Shown: positions 1 through 13,219, numbered from the stretch's first letter. The stretch: DNA of 64,000 bases from Prunella strophiata (GCA_036583965.1 JAZBQD010000027.1:21441001-21505000); one strand, 5' to 3'. Numbers and translations are program-made. Notes: generated by a model not told the origin, from the letters alone.

Positions 1-501
1 ATTGCCACCATAGATCAGAAGGAAGGTGTGAAAAGACACAGTTTACACACCACTATAATTCTTACCATTTTAACTTTGGTTTATACCCTACAGATTAAGA
101 GTTTATGACTGGTCTAACTGAAAACTAAAACATTCAGCCTGATTGTTCTTAGCATCCCCAAAATAATACAAGCTTAAATGCTACTGAGATCATTAGCCAT
201 GTTACTGTTACTACGTTTAGTTCACTGTGATGAGTAAATATGAACATATTTAACACCAACAATTCAAATATTTGAAGTATACCTCTTTTAGTGTAAAGAA
301 TAAATTATTTACTTCTGAAGATTATTTCCTATTAACCAGTTTTTAATCCATGTTATGGTTTTATCTTTCTTTTTCTACTTTTTCAAGCAGCTTACAAGAA
401 TTCTCATTACAGGACTCTGAAAATCCAAACTACAATGGAGCATTTACTACTACTCACAACCAAACCCCAGTATTTTGTAACCAGCTTGTAAGACTACTTA
501 C
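1..501 (-). other. Start of CAMSAP2 intron 11
   Basis: Intron downstream of exon 11, running off the left edge. It begins with gtaagt on the minus strand. The 71-codon plus-strand frame at 350-565 overlaps exon 11 antisense and shows no protein-like features. No repeat recognised. Confidence 0.8.
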
Positions 502-571
502 CTTTTCTCTTTGGGCCATGTCCCTACTTGCCCATCTACATAAGACATTGATGTGGACCTTCTGATGACTC
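502..571 (-). CDS. CAMSAP2: CAMSAP2 coding exon 11 (SMSYVDG motif)
   Basis: 70 bases: GA completing a Gly codon, 22 codons, then AG continuing into an exon left of position 1. The product is G-VIRRSTSMSYVDGQVGTWPK followed by EK. The acceptor is ttgtttcatttag, strong, and the donor is consensus gtaagt. It matches the mammalian RRSSSMSYVDG..GTWPKEKR segment as I recall it, with Q-V in place of F-I before GTWPKEKR. The RRSTS stretch is serine/threonine-rich and basic, typical of a kinase target, but no site is proven. The following large linker exon was not found in 1-501, so it lies off-window. Confidence 0.92.
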
Positions 572-1080
572 CTAAATGAAACAAAAATAAGACCCAATGT
601 AACTGCTGTGAGAAACGATTTTAACATCACCTTCTGTTGGTTTAACAAATTGATCTGCTTCACTACTCAGAACATTGGAATGGCAAAAAAGTGTTTCTAT
701 ATTGAAAATACAAGCAAAGCCTATTTCATCCTAAATATATATTTTTCCCCTCATCGCTCAAAGAACTTACTCATGTGTAAAATATTCTACAAATCCTACT
801 AAAATATACCACAAATACTTGTTGTAAGCCATCTTCCACATAATCAAAACAGAAGCCAAATTAAAAAACCACACACAATGCATTTGGTACAAACACAATC
901 TTCCCACTTGTACATTTTATAAATAACAAAAGTCAATTATGTAAACAAATTAATTTTTCATGTAAAGGTGTCCCCCTATTTCTGCATAAATGATGTTTTT
1001 ATAAATACAAGCAGGATAGCAATTTACTCAGAGGATGACACCTGTCTCATTGCCTCTCCCAGCCCTTTGTGAATTGTTAC
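572..1080 (-). other. CAMSAP2 intron 10 (509 bases)
   Basis: Short AT-rich intron between exons 10 and 11, bounded by gtaaca and tttcatttag. No repeat, RNA gene or open frame worth noting. Confidence 0.85.
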
Positions 1081-1151
1081 CTGGAACAGATGAATAAGGC
1101 TGCTGGGGTGTATGCAGTTGGTGAGGGGGTGTGTAAGCTGGACTTTCCAAT
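1081..1151 (-). CDS. CAMSAP2: CAMSAP2 coding exon 10 (Pro/Gln-rich linker)
   Basis: 71 bases: one base finishing the split Arg, 23 codons, then G. The product reads R-LESPAYTPPHQLHTPQQPYS then SVP-G. The acceptor is cttgctttatag at 1152-1153. A second AG (tccag) 14 bases into the exon would break the frame. The donor is gtaaca (weak). Phase fits both neighbours exactly (AG+A in, G+GA out). The composition (5 Pro in the first 15 residues, several Gln and His) marks it as disordered. The mammalian segment I remember at this place ends PQAHSSASGGIRRS, so PQQPYSSVPGVIRRS is a plausible diverged counterpart. There is no functional motif I can name; an alternatively spliced exon is possible. Confidence 0.82.
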
Positions 1152-3304
1152 CTATAAAGCAAGAGACATTAACTTAGAATTAATACATCAAAAGCCACAA
1201 TACAAAGGCCAACCAGTCACCCTGTCATTGGCCAAGACAAAAACAGATTTATTTTTTGTGATGGGAAAGAAAGTGAGGTGTAGTTCTCTTCTGGAAATAT
1301 TAATTTATCAGCTAAAAAGAGAACACTGTAATAACCTTGGACTGGGACTAATGCAGATGGACCAAAATGTCAAAAAGGTATTTTTCATACACAACCAGCT
1401 ACAGAGCTGCAGCATAAGTTTTGTTAATGTACTTGTCTCCTGATTTATTTCATGTAAATGTCTCTATTAGAAGGTTGCATTTTTTAAGGCTCGATTTCAG
1501 TAGAAAGTCTAAACAAACCTAAGCAAAATGAGGCAGCTCCTACTGGCCTCAAAACTGAGTGATTGCAGCCAATATCAAATACTTTCCATACATTTCTATT
1601 TTCAGTTGCTTAGTTTGAAACTTCTGCTTTGTGTCTGTACTGCAGCATGCACTAGAAGTGGATAAAGAAGACTTTGTGATAGACATGACTTTATAAATAA
1701 AAAAATATATTCACTACTAAAGGAGTAATTATAGAGATTTCCTCTGTTTCTACTTACACAGATAGTTTGTTTGGTTTACAGAGAAGGTCTGTAATTGAGT
1801 AGCTGTGTTAATCCAGGATGGGATTAACATAATTCAATGTTTTGATCAAGGTGCTTTTTCATGATCAGAACAAAGACACATACATAAAGACACATGGATT
1901 TGTATGTAAAACACTTCTAGAGAAGCCAGACTTCAAACACAAGCTGGATTAAATCCTTTGATGTTTTGAATTTTGTCCACTGAATTGAAGAGCACACTCC
2001 CAAACTCACATTTTTCAGAATGTTTGTCCAGTGTTATTATATTATATATACTGTTTCATGTAGAAATGTCTCTAAATAATATTTGCAAGAAGAATATTCA
2101 CATCAATTTAACAAAAATACAATCTACAAGAGCATCTTTCACAACTATATATTAAATTATTCAATATAGGTTCCCATAAATTCCTGATTTTTTTCTGTCA
2201 ATAACACTACATGCTAGCTACATGTCATATCTGTTTTAAATGGCATTCAAGATTTCTGTGAAAATTTCAAAATCCTAATGTCTGTAAGCTATCTTAAAAG
2301 AAAAGCATACTTTCCAAATTTAACCCTGCAGCCTGTGAAAATTTGCTACCATGAAGAAAATCTATACACTTAATTCTCCTTGGGGAAAAGACAGATTCTG
2401 GCACCAAGCCTGGGTTCCATGGCAACCTCAGACATGGTAACTGCTCACTGCCACAGTCCCACTCCCTCCTCTGTGCTGGCTCTGGCTCTCCAGCCAATCC
2501 TCTGAGTCATTCCAACAAGCCAAGGCAGCAGAAGAACATTCACTTTTTCCAACTGGGGTGGTTTTTTCTGTCTTTGTGTGCTGAAATGGCAACTCAAACA
2601 CTCAAGGGGGCAGGAACGCACAGCTGGGACAGGGAGGAAGGCCAGGACTCCAACATCCTGCAGTCAGGTCTGTTCTGCCAGGGAACCTGCAGCCTGTGTG
2701 TTCTTCTGGGGTTTATTCCCCTCTCTCCTTTTCATTACAATTATTATTATCATCATCATCATATTTTATTTTGTTTCAAATTATTAAACAGTCCTTATCT
2801 TGTGAGGTTTACACTTTCTTTCTGACTCTCCTCCCCATCAGGAGGCAGTTGGGGTGGGGAAATTAATCACAGCATAAGTATTTATTTTTACCTGTGTGAA
2901 TTTCATGATACTATAGTAACACAACCCAATCAAACTAAACCCATCACTCAGGGTTTTCCTTGCTGTTACCTCAGCTTACTTTTGTTATAACTTTTGGAAA
3001 ATTTACTGTGAATTCCAGAAAAGCAGCTTTGAAATTGAAGAGGACAAGGCCATGTGACAGTTCTGTGCTGAATGCTGAGGGTTGCTTTGGACACTGGTAA
3101 GAGAACAGCATTGTCCAAGTGTACAAACATGAACAAGCAGCCTGCCATGCAGCAGGGAGGTAGGGCTGAACTATGAGATATTACACAAAATTGTATCTGG
3201 TAACTCAATCACTGAGCTTTGCAAAAAGGCAAAAAGAAAAATAAAAAACCTGCTTGATTTTGAACAGAGAGGAGGAGATTGTATTAGTAATTCTCTGACA
3301 TTAC
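1152..3304 (-). other. CAMSAP2 intron 9
   Basis: 2153 bases. A small trinucleotide tract lies at 2739-2762. The block 2400-2720 is richer in G and C and carries overlapping short frames on both strands without resemblance to known proteins. Nothing else recognised. Confidence 0.85.
2739..2762. repeat. Trinucleotide microsatellite (ATT)n(ATC)n
   Basis: About four ATT units pass directly into about four ATC units. A simple compound microsatellite in intron 9. Confidence 0.85.
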
Positions 3305-3398
3305 CTGGCTACAAAGTCAGAACCAGATGGACCATCCACATAATTTCTTCTGTTAGCATTCAAGCTGTGAGCAGAAGCTGCATCTTTTGCAGGTTCAG
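3305..3398 (-). CDS. CAMSAP2: CAMSAP2 coding exon 9 (linker)
   Basis: 94 bases: two bases completing an Ala codon, 30 codons, then AG. The product is A-EPAKDAASAHSLNANRRNYV followed by DGPSGSDFVA and a split Arg. The acceptor is ttcttcctggcag and the donor gtaatg (weak). It is placed by exact phase agreement on both sides and by alignment to the mammalian AEPVKD...LNAAKRN...SSDF segment as I remember it. The sequence is a disordered linker right after the CH domain and is clearly more diverged than exons 2-8. There is no recognisable domain. Confidence 0.9.
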
Positions 3399-4469
3399 CT
3401 GCCAGGAAGAATAAAGTTCAAGTTATTATAGTTCTGTATTCAGTTAAATTACATAGTAGAAAAGCTGTCCAAAATAATCTGAAATAATGATTTTCGAAGA
3501 TTTAAAGAATTTTCATTGATTCCATTACTTAGATTAAAACTGTCACTTCCTTTCATCTTTATGTCCTCCAAAGCTCCCATACTGGCACTAATTAAAGAAA
3601 TGGAGACTGACAAAATAGACTAGAAAAAGCAGGGAAAGAACTAATACAGAAAAATAAACTAAAAAAGGGCAACAAAATTAAAAGGAAACAAACAGTTTTA
3701 GCAAAAGTTGTTCTGGAAGAAGAGTTTCTGATAAAAGTTCTCCCCAAACCTGACTAGAAAAAAGGTTTTTTGTCACACCCTAAACCAGTTAGCACTATTT
3801 AAAGATTTATGTCAGATCTGTATGTGCTATAAAGCATAAAAATGAAGAAAAGGTATAACAGTCCACGCAGTGAAAATCTCGTCCTAGTGCATGGAAAGCC
3901 AGTCACAGCACTGCTGTGTGAACCTTTCAGTTACCTGAAATGTTATTTACCTGAAAATATTCATTAGCAGATCACAAGATCTATCTGAAAGGTGGATTTT
4001 TAAATTTGAGAATTGCTGATGGAAGATGGTGGCTTTGCACGGGGTACAAAATGCAATTTTACAATTATCTCTCTATTCACTTTGCCCAGATTTGTGATTC
4101 TTTCTCTTGGTATCTTCTCAGCAACACAAGCTCTTCAGGCTAAATTCTGTTCTTGGTTTCTTATTATATTAGTAATTCTTGCATGGGCATAAATGGATTC
4201 AAGGCTTGTTTAGGTCAGGAAAATTTGCAAGTGATTATACCACAACAATTTAAATGAGTTTTTGGTAAAAGACAACAAAATCTAATTATGATTTATGAGA
4301 TGAGATGAAGATTTACAATGAAGAAAGAGTACTCCTTTCCTCCTTTAAGGGGGTTGTACACTGCCAAATCCTGTTAACTAAAATATTCACTGCATCTGTG
4401 AACACAATGGCAATCTGTACACACACATATCAGAACATGCATATTAAGGCCAATCCATAACATAATTAC
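3399..4469 (-). other. CAMSAP2 intron 8
   Basis: 1071 bases between exons 8 and 9. AT-rich; no repeat or gene-like element recognised. Confidence 0.85.
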
Positions 4470-4563
4470 CTTGGGGATGCACAACAGCACGGGGTTGTAC
4501 AAATGATGGCTTCACCACTTCAAACCACCAGAACAATTCTGCCATGAACACCATGTAATTGCT
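4470..4563 (-). CDS. CAMSAP2: CAMSAP2 coding exon 8 (end of calponin-homology domain)
   Basis: 94 bases: 31 codons plus one base. The product is SNYMVFMAELFWWFEVVKPS then FVQPRAVVHPQ, followed by G, which joins exon 9 to encode Ala. The acceptor is atttcatgtag after a T-rich stretch. The donor, gtaatt, is weaker than consensus. It encodes the last helix of the CH domain, including the hallmark aromatic FWWFE motif shared by CAMSAP1-3, and then enters the low-complexity linker. Conservation is near complete to FVQPR and falls off afterwards, as expected at the domain border. Confidence 0.96.
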
Positions 4564-7500
4564 CTACATGAAATAAAAAAAAAGATGGAGAGAAATTGAT
4601 GTTAGAACACAAGCCTGCAAATAAACAGATTAAGCAGCATTTGGGAGATGCCTCTGTGTTTCAGCCAGTTTACAATCTCCACTGTTTTTTTAGAGCTAGA
4701 GACCAGTACAAGTGATCTGTAGCACCAATACATAACTGGACCAGATTGCAACCAATTGGGTTGAAATGTTTCATAACAAGCATATGCTCAAGCCTGATGT
4801 CTTGCAGGGAGGGCAGAGAGGAGCAGGATGGGTGGAAAAAAAATGCCTGCCTAAAGATCAGCCATTTCCATTTAAAAATAGCAGTGAAAAGCCCATTGCA
4901 AGGGTAGGCAATGCTTTTTTCAGAGATTTTTAACATGAAAAAGTATGGTAGCCCTTTGTTTTAGAAGTTGGAATCTGATTTTGGCTTTTGTGTTAAGTAT
5001 GTGCTTTTGTCACACTTGTGAAGTTCTACCGAAATTTACAAGCCTTTAATGCAAAACAAAAAACAGCAGCAGAGTTTCTTGACTGCAGATCAGAACAAGG
5101 TTTTAGCTCCAAAGGTTTATGCACTGCTGATATAGATGTCCCTACTGTATATTCCCATTACACAGCTATGAAAGACACAGTGAGGGAGCCACCAGATTAA
5201 ACTCAAGGGGAAAAACAGATGAGAAGGAAAAAACAACTGGTGACAAACTGCATCAATAACAACAACAAAAATCAATAGAGGAAAGCCAGGCATGAGCAGT
5301 TGTTTCTGCTGCAGGAGCATAGGAGGAGTGCAAAAAGCTCAGAAGGTTGTTGACTGTGGAGGCTAAGGAGTTCAGAGGCCAAAGCTTCTGCATCTTCAGT
5401 GCCACTTCATATCCAGAAATATCAACTGAAGGAGATCAGCAAATATCCAGGTCTGAGCTGGCTCAAGCAGGTACACAGACCTTTGCCACCAGTCTTACAA
5501 AGTCTGAAGATGTAAACAAAGCTTGCACATTAAACTGGGAAACTATAATTAAACAACTTTTTCAAAGAGTTTCTTTCAAAAATTCAAAACAAAAATGTCA
5601 TTCTAATTCAAAAAACAAACCACAGGCATTAAGGATAAGAATGCAATTTTAAAATAAAAAAATATATTTACTAAAAACCTCTTTGATAATAAATGAGATC
5701 ATCTCAATTCTGCATCAGTATATTTGAAAAAATCATTTTTGAGTATCTGTTTGACACTTTTGCTTCAGATTTATTTTTCCTGAAGATTTCTAACATAGAT
5801 AAGCCTATACTTCAGCAAAGGGATACTCAGACCAAAAGCTACTCCTACACTGTACTATATGGTGAAGGGATCAGGCAGATGTTGCACAGTTATTACACAG
5901 AAGTTATAAATAGAATAGGAAAAACCCCATCGCTGTTTATTCAGCTTGACAGAACTGAATGAGAAGAACTGCATAGCAGAATCTTTTCCATTCAAGTAAA
6001 TGTCAAGCACAGCATTTCAGTATCACACACTGATTTCATTAGGAAGCTTAGACCAAGAAAAAATCAGATGTACTTCTCAGACAAATATGACTTTTAATAC
6101 TACAATTTTAAAAAATATTATACATTCTCTCTGAATATTTTCCCCTTCCCCTTGCCTCTCCTTAAACTTTCATATTTTTGACTTGATTTTTAGTAAAAAA
6201 TTAAATCATAAAATGTTCTAATCATAGCTTTGTCCCCATCCAAAATAATATTGCATTTAGATACTCCAATTTCTCATGTTTATGTTGAAATGCTGCATTT
6301 CAACAAAAAAGCAGACACACAATAGTGTGACTATTTTATGAAGGACAGATATTCCTTCTGAGAATATCTTCTGTGCAGTCCTGAGCTGCTGCAAGACAGT
6401 TTGTTTTTCTAAAGCCACCAAAGCAGTATTTACTGAACTAAAAATGAAAGTGCTGCACAACCCTACTGAAGCACAGAGGCTACTTTAGATGTCTGATGGT
6501 GAGCCATCATGATGGCAATCACGTTTTCTCACAGGCTATTTTTAATCAGAGCGATCAAAGGGAAAGACTGATGATCAGTAACAAATTTTTTTGGAAAAAC
6601 TAGCAGTGGGTCTGTAGTAATGTTGCTATCCAGAACTCAAAAGAATGTAGATATGATTTCCATAGATTTTTGCCTTGAATATGGTGACAGAAATTCTAAC
6701 AGCCTGCTATGTGATTATCACATGCACTTACACACAACAATATTCAGAAGCATAACAGTATTTGAACAGTAATAAAAACTAAGGAAGCTCTGAGCAGTCC
6801 AGGCTGGCTCAAGCCCCCTGAACAGCAGATGGCAGACTTGCAGCTTCAGAGATCATTATTAGCTAAACATTCTCATTTAATTTAATTTCATTTAATCTCC
6901 TTTAATTTCAAATACTTCAAATAAATTATACCCTCCTAATACCTATAGGTTTTAGATCTGCATATTTATAGAGTAACCACAATATCATAACACACAAACG
7001 ATATATATAATTTGTCATCAGACTTGCAGCCACTACAACTGGGTGTGAGAGCAGCCATAGAGGCTCTTAAATTTTTTTTTTCAAGATGAACATAAAATAC
7101 ACTGAAATTTTTACCATGATGCACATGAAAATCTCTGTTCAGTGGGCCAGGAAAGGTCCCGTCCAGTGCAAATCCACAGCTTTTTTGTTATACAAATGCC
7201 AACGTAAATGCTTCAAGACTGCAGAAAACTGGAGTGTCACAACTGTCTCAAGAAGGCCAGACTACAGCTGTGTATGATCCAAGCACTACCAGTTTGTCCT
7301 CTGTCCTGCCACAGGCTAATAAATGCCACAACAACTCAGTTTTCAAATCCACTCTGCCTTGTTTCAGACCAGAGCTGAGAGGGAAGAGCTGCCCGATTAA
7401 CATCAGTGAAAACAAACCACGCTGCTTCCCTTTAAATAATGAGTCAGGAACATTTGGTTCCTCTCAGGGAGAAACTGTCTCAAAAAACTGCTCCCTGGTT

Positions 7501-10500
7501 GAATCTTTTAATTCCTGATCCTCAGTCATTTTAACCCAGCCAGATGGGAATGGAATGGCTGAACTGACTCCCACCATACATAATAAGTGCCTCACCAAGC
7601 ACAGCCAGCTGCTCTCCCAGGTCCTTAAGGGGCTCCAGTTGCCAGTTCAGGCTTAGGTGAGCAGCCTGGCTGGCACTGGGAGGGAAAGCTGTGCAACACG
7701 TGTGGACATTGTGCAGCCCTGAATTTCTAGGATTTATCTATGCAATGTATTTGAACAGTATTTATTTACATCTCTGGCACTGATTACAGCCTCTGCTTAT
7801 GTTATTTACAAATAAACCATCAATATTACATCAGAAAGTACAAGCATTCAAAACTGCTCAAGTGCAAGAAATATTTTTTGATATTAATCAACACTTCAGA
7901 TATCATATACTCCGGTTCAATTCAGCAGTGGAAAAAAAAAAAAGTAGTTCTGGATCTGAATCAAAAACGATTTGACAGTGCAAATGTTTTTTCTGCCACT
8001 CTGGTTAGTAATCAGGTGCAAAATTAAGGTATCTATTCCATGTGCTTAGCTGTGATTCTGCAGAGTTTGGAGTCTGGCGCACATCTAGGTCAGAGGAACG
8101 CCCTTTCAGCCAAGACACAGCAATATCTCAGATTTGCGTCATTTCACATTCTGAAAGCTTTCATTCTAACAAATATGCCTTCTGCATGGGCTTGGGGGAG
8201 CAGACAGTCCAGATCTCAGCACAGAGCAGCCAGGGAAGCAGCATCTGTGCTGAAGGACATGGCAATCCCCCTGCAAGAACGTGAGGCTGCAGAGCCCCAG
8301 GGCCCTGCTGAACGCCCGGGAACCACACGCTCAGAGCAGCAGGACTCAGCCAGCTCCTGACAGGAGCAGCAGCTATGACAAGCAGACAAAGACTGTATGT
8401 GTATACACACCCCAAGGGACAAATGGACCCCTTGAGAAACTTTCTGCACATGTTCCCCAAAGCCACTGGTGGGCCACTATGAGCCCCTGCTTCTGGGAGA
8501 CCACAGGGCTGGGCTCCAACCCAGTAAAAATGACTCTGTGTATGTGCATGAACTCCATGAGCAAATGAGTGCTGTGTGTGAATGGTTATCTCTGGGTAAT
8601 AAATCAGTCATGCTACTGATAATGGCAGTTGAATTAATAAAAAGTGTTCTAATAGTGTGATCTGAGTCTCACCATCAATCCTCTATCAGCAAAGAGAGAA
8701 TGTACAACATGTGTACATTAAATGAGTAGCAGAAATTTAGGATCACCATTTAAAAAAACAAAACACAAACCCACACATTTGTAAAGGCTTGGGTAAAGGA
8801 CACTTACAAAAGACAGCAATTAACAATTGATGCAATGCCAAGTTCCTGTGTAAACTCTCAAATCATGGCCAACACCAAACGATTCCAGCTGTCAGTCAAT
8901 CCCCTCTTTGATAGTGAACCTCCCAAATGACTTGTTCTTAGATTTGAAGCCTATGGCCCTACTAGAATAAAGTGGCAGAGAATGATGTACAATTATCAAG
9001 AGTACAATCAATCACAACCAAAGATGTGGTTTTTAACTCTTTTAGAAATAATGGAACATGTGAGATGTTTATTTTAATTCTTTCTCTTCAGTGACCACAC
9101 AACATCCATATAGTAATTAAAGATTCCATTGGACAACCAAAGAACAAATGCTACCTATCTCCTATTATATCACAGTGCTTATCAACTGCTGGAAGCAATA
9201 AATAAGTCTTTAGGGTTCTTCAGGGTCCTTCATACACAATAAAACAGTTTTTTCAGCTTTCCCAGACACAGGTGAAGAACAAGATACTTTAAAAAATCCT
9301 TTCTGAAAATAAAACTGCTTACAGGAAAAGAGCAAAAAAGCAATCTGCACAACTAAAGACAGACTCAAGATTTCTATTATTTCTGCTTGTTAAATATGCA
9401 GGGAGGATTCAGAAAACATTGTGATTATTTTTATGTAATCACTCTCTCGTTGTGTTTGTCTGTCTCAAAGGAAAACAACCAAGAACCAGTATGGTCCCCT
9501 GTTGGTGCCTCAAGCATCCATGGAATGTATTGAAATATTTTTTTCTTTAATATCAGTAGCCCTGCCTTAGTAAACATCTTATGAAGAACTTTACAAATGT
9601 ATTTTTTTAGAGGAGAAGAAATAGGCAATAAAGAGCAATAAAAATTTCTGGTTCCTTTGATTATGACACACTAAAGCTCTCTAGAAATCCAGACACAGCT
9701 TATTTCTCCTCTGTGCTAAACCAGAACTAAGCCAACAGTTTCATCTGCTGGGAAGTCTGAGAGCCTCTATCAAAGACAGGCTCCTTAAGTGAACTCACTG
9801 TGTTTCTGTGCATTTTGATGGACAAACTGAAATCAGGCTGTGTCACCTTGGTCAAGTGCTGCACTGAATTTCTGCATCATATCCTCTCTCTAACCTCCCT
9901 TGATTTAATGTACCAGGACAGTGCAGGGTGCCCTGGGAAGAATGTAAGGTATGTCATTTGTGCTGGATCACTTAATGGGAGGTTCTGCTCTCTTCCTTCT
10001 CAAGAACCAGCAGCAAGTCAGGATACCTACTGCAATTTCTACACAAGGCACAGCACTGTAATTCCAAAAACTCTGCTGTGATTTTTTTTCTTGAGGCTTT
10101 CTCCAGTAAGATATCAGCACTTGGTATTTTTTACTTTTTCTGTCACCACTACGAATGTAAGAGATTTTTAAGCCAAAAGCACAGTGGCACCCTACTGTGC
10201 AGTATGAGCCACTCTGAAAACAGACAGGAATTTCTACTGATTAACAAACACACCTTCTATAAATCCTAAGACTTCATACCTTTTCTAGGCTGAGATGAGT
10301 ACCTTCTACAAACCAGTGTGACTCAATGTGCAATATTTAAAATATCCATTTACAAGTTTTTTTTTAAAGTGACAATAAAATTCATTGGAGAATAAACACA
10401 TTTATTAAAACTTACTCTAATCAGATGCACTGGAAAAACTAAGGAGGAACTCCTTTAACAATTAATTTATTTTTAAAGTAAATTAATTTTTAACACTAGA

Positions 10501-12134
10501 AAAACAGAGTTTACAGCACTAGCTGAAGTTTCCATGCCAAGTTGTAGAGGAAAAACTTGGCAGCCTTGTTTTGTAGCATTTACATCTAAATAAACATCCA
10601 TGCCACAGCAACTTGTGAAAACATGATCACAAAAGGGCTCTCTCAGATCTAGAAATACTCTAACTCTTTGAAAGAACTCTAAATCCTATCTAAAACCAGT
10701 AGTTCAGAAACAGCAAAATCACAAAGTTAAAGTGTAAAGTCTGATGCATTGGGATATTGACAGAATATTTACTATAGTTTTTTGGTTTTTTTTTAATTGA
10801 AGTTTCCTAGAGCATACTGGTTTGAGAAATAATTCAAGCCATTCCTATAAAAATGGTATGACTAATTGTCTTGAATCAAAACAAGAATAATAAATTGCAT
10901 GATTTGTAAGCAGAGAGAAACCATCAAAAATGCAGTGAAGGAGTCCTGCTTGAGACCACTGAGTGTGGCTGTAGGACAGGAGGTGCAGCCAAGGCAGACT
11001 GCAATGCAGCAGACTTCACCAGCGTGGAGGTAGATCACTGCATGTGAAATTTAACAGCACCAAAAGCTGGCTGAAAGCACTCACTACACAACTTTGCATA
11101 CACAAAATAAACCAGCAGCAGCTAAGTAGTCTAGACTCAGGTCCTACTGCCCTTACTCACCCTGGCAGCTCATTATTTATTTGAAAAGGACTGGGTTCAA
11201 CCCTACAGGAGACAACAAAGCTGTATTCAAGCTCTGGCCTCTGACTCTGCTTGTGAGATTGCTAGAAAATCATAAAAGCAATGAAATGACCCAGATATTT
11301 AGAAACCAATTACATCCCATCTGCAATGGATATGCTGACTTCAGAAAAACAATATTTCATTCCCTAAAGGCAAGCCAACAAGAATCTTAAGCAAATGAAG
11401 TGTGTTTTATATAGGAGAAAGTCTTGGTGAAACATAATAATGAAAAATTAAAATTACAATTAGGCAAGAAATCATTCAGTTGCTCCTTTTCTTTCTGCAC
11501 AACCTTAAAGAATTACAGAATAATGTTGTATTTTCCTCTTTCTAAAAGAGCAAAATCTTAGATTGATAGAATACACTTAATTGCATATTCAAACAACTGT
11601 ATTTGTTGGAATTGTATTACTGCTTGTATTTGGGGCATCAAGCCACTGGGTTTTCAAAAGATTTAAGTCAGAAATTTACACTTTTACAAAATTAAAAGCC
11701 ATGAAATTGTGTATACAGAAATGAGTAAGAACAGTGAGTAATAACTCCATAAACAAGTCCTCAGTATTTCCATCCTTTGTTAAGGCCTTGATACAGTTAA
11801 ACTAATGCAGATCACTATTACATTTCAACAGAAATATTGCAGATTACACACTTCAACTGTTAATTAATGAGAAAGTTAAAGTGGGAAATAGTTTTGCACA
11901 AAATCAAGGTTTTTACAAATCCTTTCACAAGTACTTTTTAAAACATACTTTGTAATTACTAGGAAAACATAATGGCCAAAAGAAGGTGGCTTTTCAATCT
12001 GCTGAAATTTGTGTCTTGCATGCTATGTCACAAGAGAAGCCATTCAGCAGCAGACTAAAAAAGACTAAACATATCATTAACAAAACAGTTCTGTGGATGT
12101 TGCTTGCATTTTTATTTAATTGTTTTATTTTTAC
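4564..12134 (-). other. CAMSAP2 intron 7
   Basis: 7571 bases. It contains short chance frames (for example 5347-5652, 7234-7518 and 8040-8360), none with a recognisable domain, and a somewhat GC-richer block at 8080-8540. A pair of small inverted repeats lies at 10441-10488. No interspersed repeat could be named with confidence. Confidence 0.8.
10441..10488. repeat. Two adjacent short inverted repeats
   Basis: AAGGAG (10441-10446) pairs with CTCCTT (10450-10455) across 3 bases. AATTAATTTA (10460-10469) pairs perfectly with TAAATTAATT (10479-10488) across 9 bases. The second is AT-only and could be chance in this composition. Confidence 0.6.
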
Positions 12135-12274
12135 CTTTATTGAAGAAGCTGCATAGAGCATATCCTCAAGACTGAAATGGCAACACTGGTTGAGGTATTC
12201 CTGACAAAATTCTTGAATCAACTGCAGATTATACAGACTGTCAGCCAAAGACATTGTATCTTTCAAACAAATAT
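12135..12274 (-). CDS. CAMSAP2: CAMSAP2 coding exon 7 (middle of calponin-homology domain)
   Basis: 140 bases: two bases finishing the split Asp codon plus 46 codons. The product begins DICLKDTMSLADSLYNLQLI, continues QEFCQEYLNQCCHFSLEDML and ends YAASSIK. The acceptor is a strong cttcctttttag. The donor is gtaaaa, weak for positions +5 and +6. This is the core of the CH domain. Nearly all residues match the mammalian CAMSAP2 protein I recall (K-D-T for K-E-T, F-S-L for F-T-L). An open frame runs past the donor into the intron for about 47 codons before a stop, so intron retention here would append a short unrelated tail. Confidence 0.96.
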
Positions 12275-13219
12275 CTAAAAAGGAAGAAAATAAGCAAAGA
12301 TTAGATACAATTACAGATTGGCAAAAAAGTGCTTTTTGACTATACAGATTCAGGAGCATTTACTGGATAATTTCAAACAAGATTTCTGCCCCATCTCTTC
12401 CCACCAGAGACTTTTATTTTTCTAATTCAAAACCAAAAGAAATTCTTAATTTATGTTTTATCTTTGCATTTCTAAATATTAGATATTTTTGTAAAAATTA
12501 ATTTTATTTTTTACTGTTGAGAAGTTACATTTTCACAAAAGGCAAAACAGAAACAAATTAAGTTATTCTCTCACCCCAACTACTTCCATGCAATGAAAAA
12601 ATACATTTAATCACTAATATAATTTTTATTTTATAATGAGGTTTTCTATAGAGCAATGGCAGTAAGAAATAGACACGTTTTAGCATACATTTCTCTGTAT
12701 GTATTAGTTTTTTGTCTTTAAACAGGGACCCAAGAGCACATTTTGCCATCAACAAGCCTGAATCTGCACAAAAAACCAGCCTGATCTTAGGTATTTGTGT
12801 TTGTGGATTGAGATGTTTGAGATGAGATTTTCCAAGGAGCTGAAGGCTGTTACATGAATTATCACTCTCTGTTTGAAAGGGCTGTTTAAAGACAAAGAAG
12901 TGGTGGCTGTGAACAGACTTGTGTAGTTGCACAGTATTCTCTGACTAGCATTTAAGCCCAGATAGGTTCTATTGTCTTTTTATAACTGTTTCTTGGAAAG
13001 GTAAGTAGCAATAATAAGTCCCATGAAAAAAAATAGTCCTCTTAAAAAAAAAGGACTGAAGAAAAGAATTAAATATACTTCCAGAACATGCATCAGATTT
13101 TATTCCTAAAGAACAATGTATGACAGAACTCCACATAAGTTTTGAATTGTTAAGGATAAAAGGTTTTTTCATAAAAGGAATCTACTTTGATGCCAGCAGG
13201 ACAAGGATTCCCACACTGA

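Noticed and set aside
1137..1138. Alternative acceptor (tccag) 14 bases inside exon 10
   Set aside because: Using it would leave the exon in the wrong phase relative to exons 9 and 11; the upstream ctttatag acceptor gives exact phase agreement.
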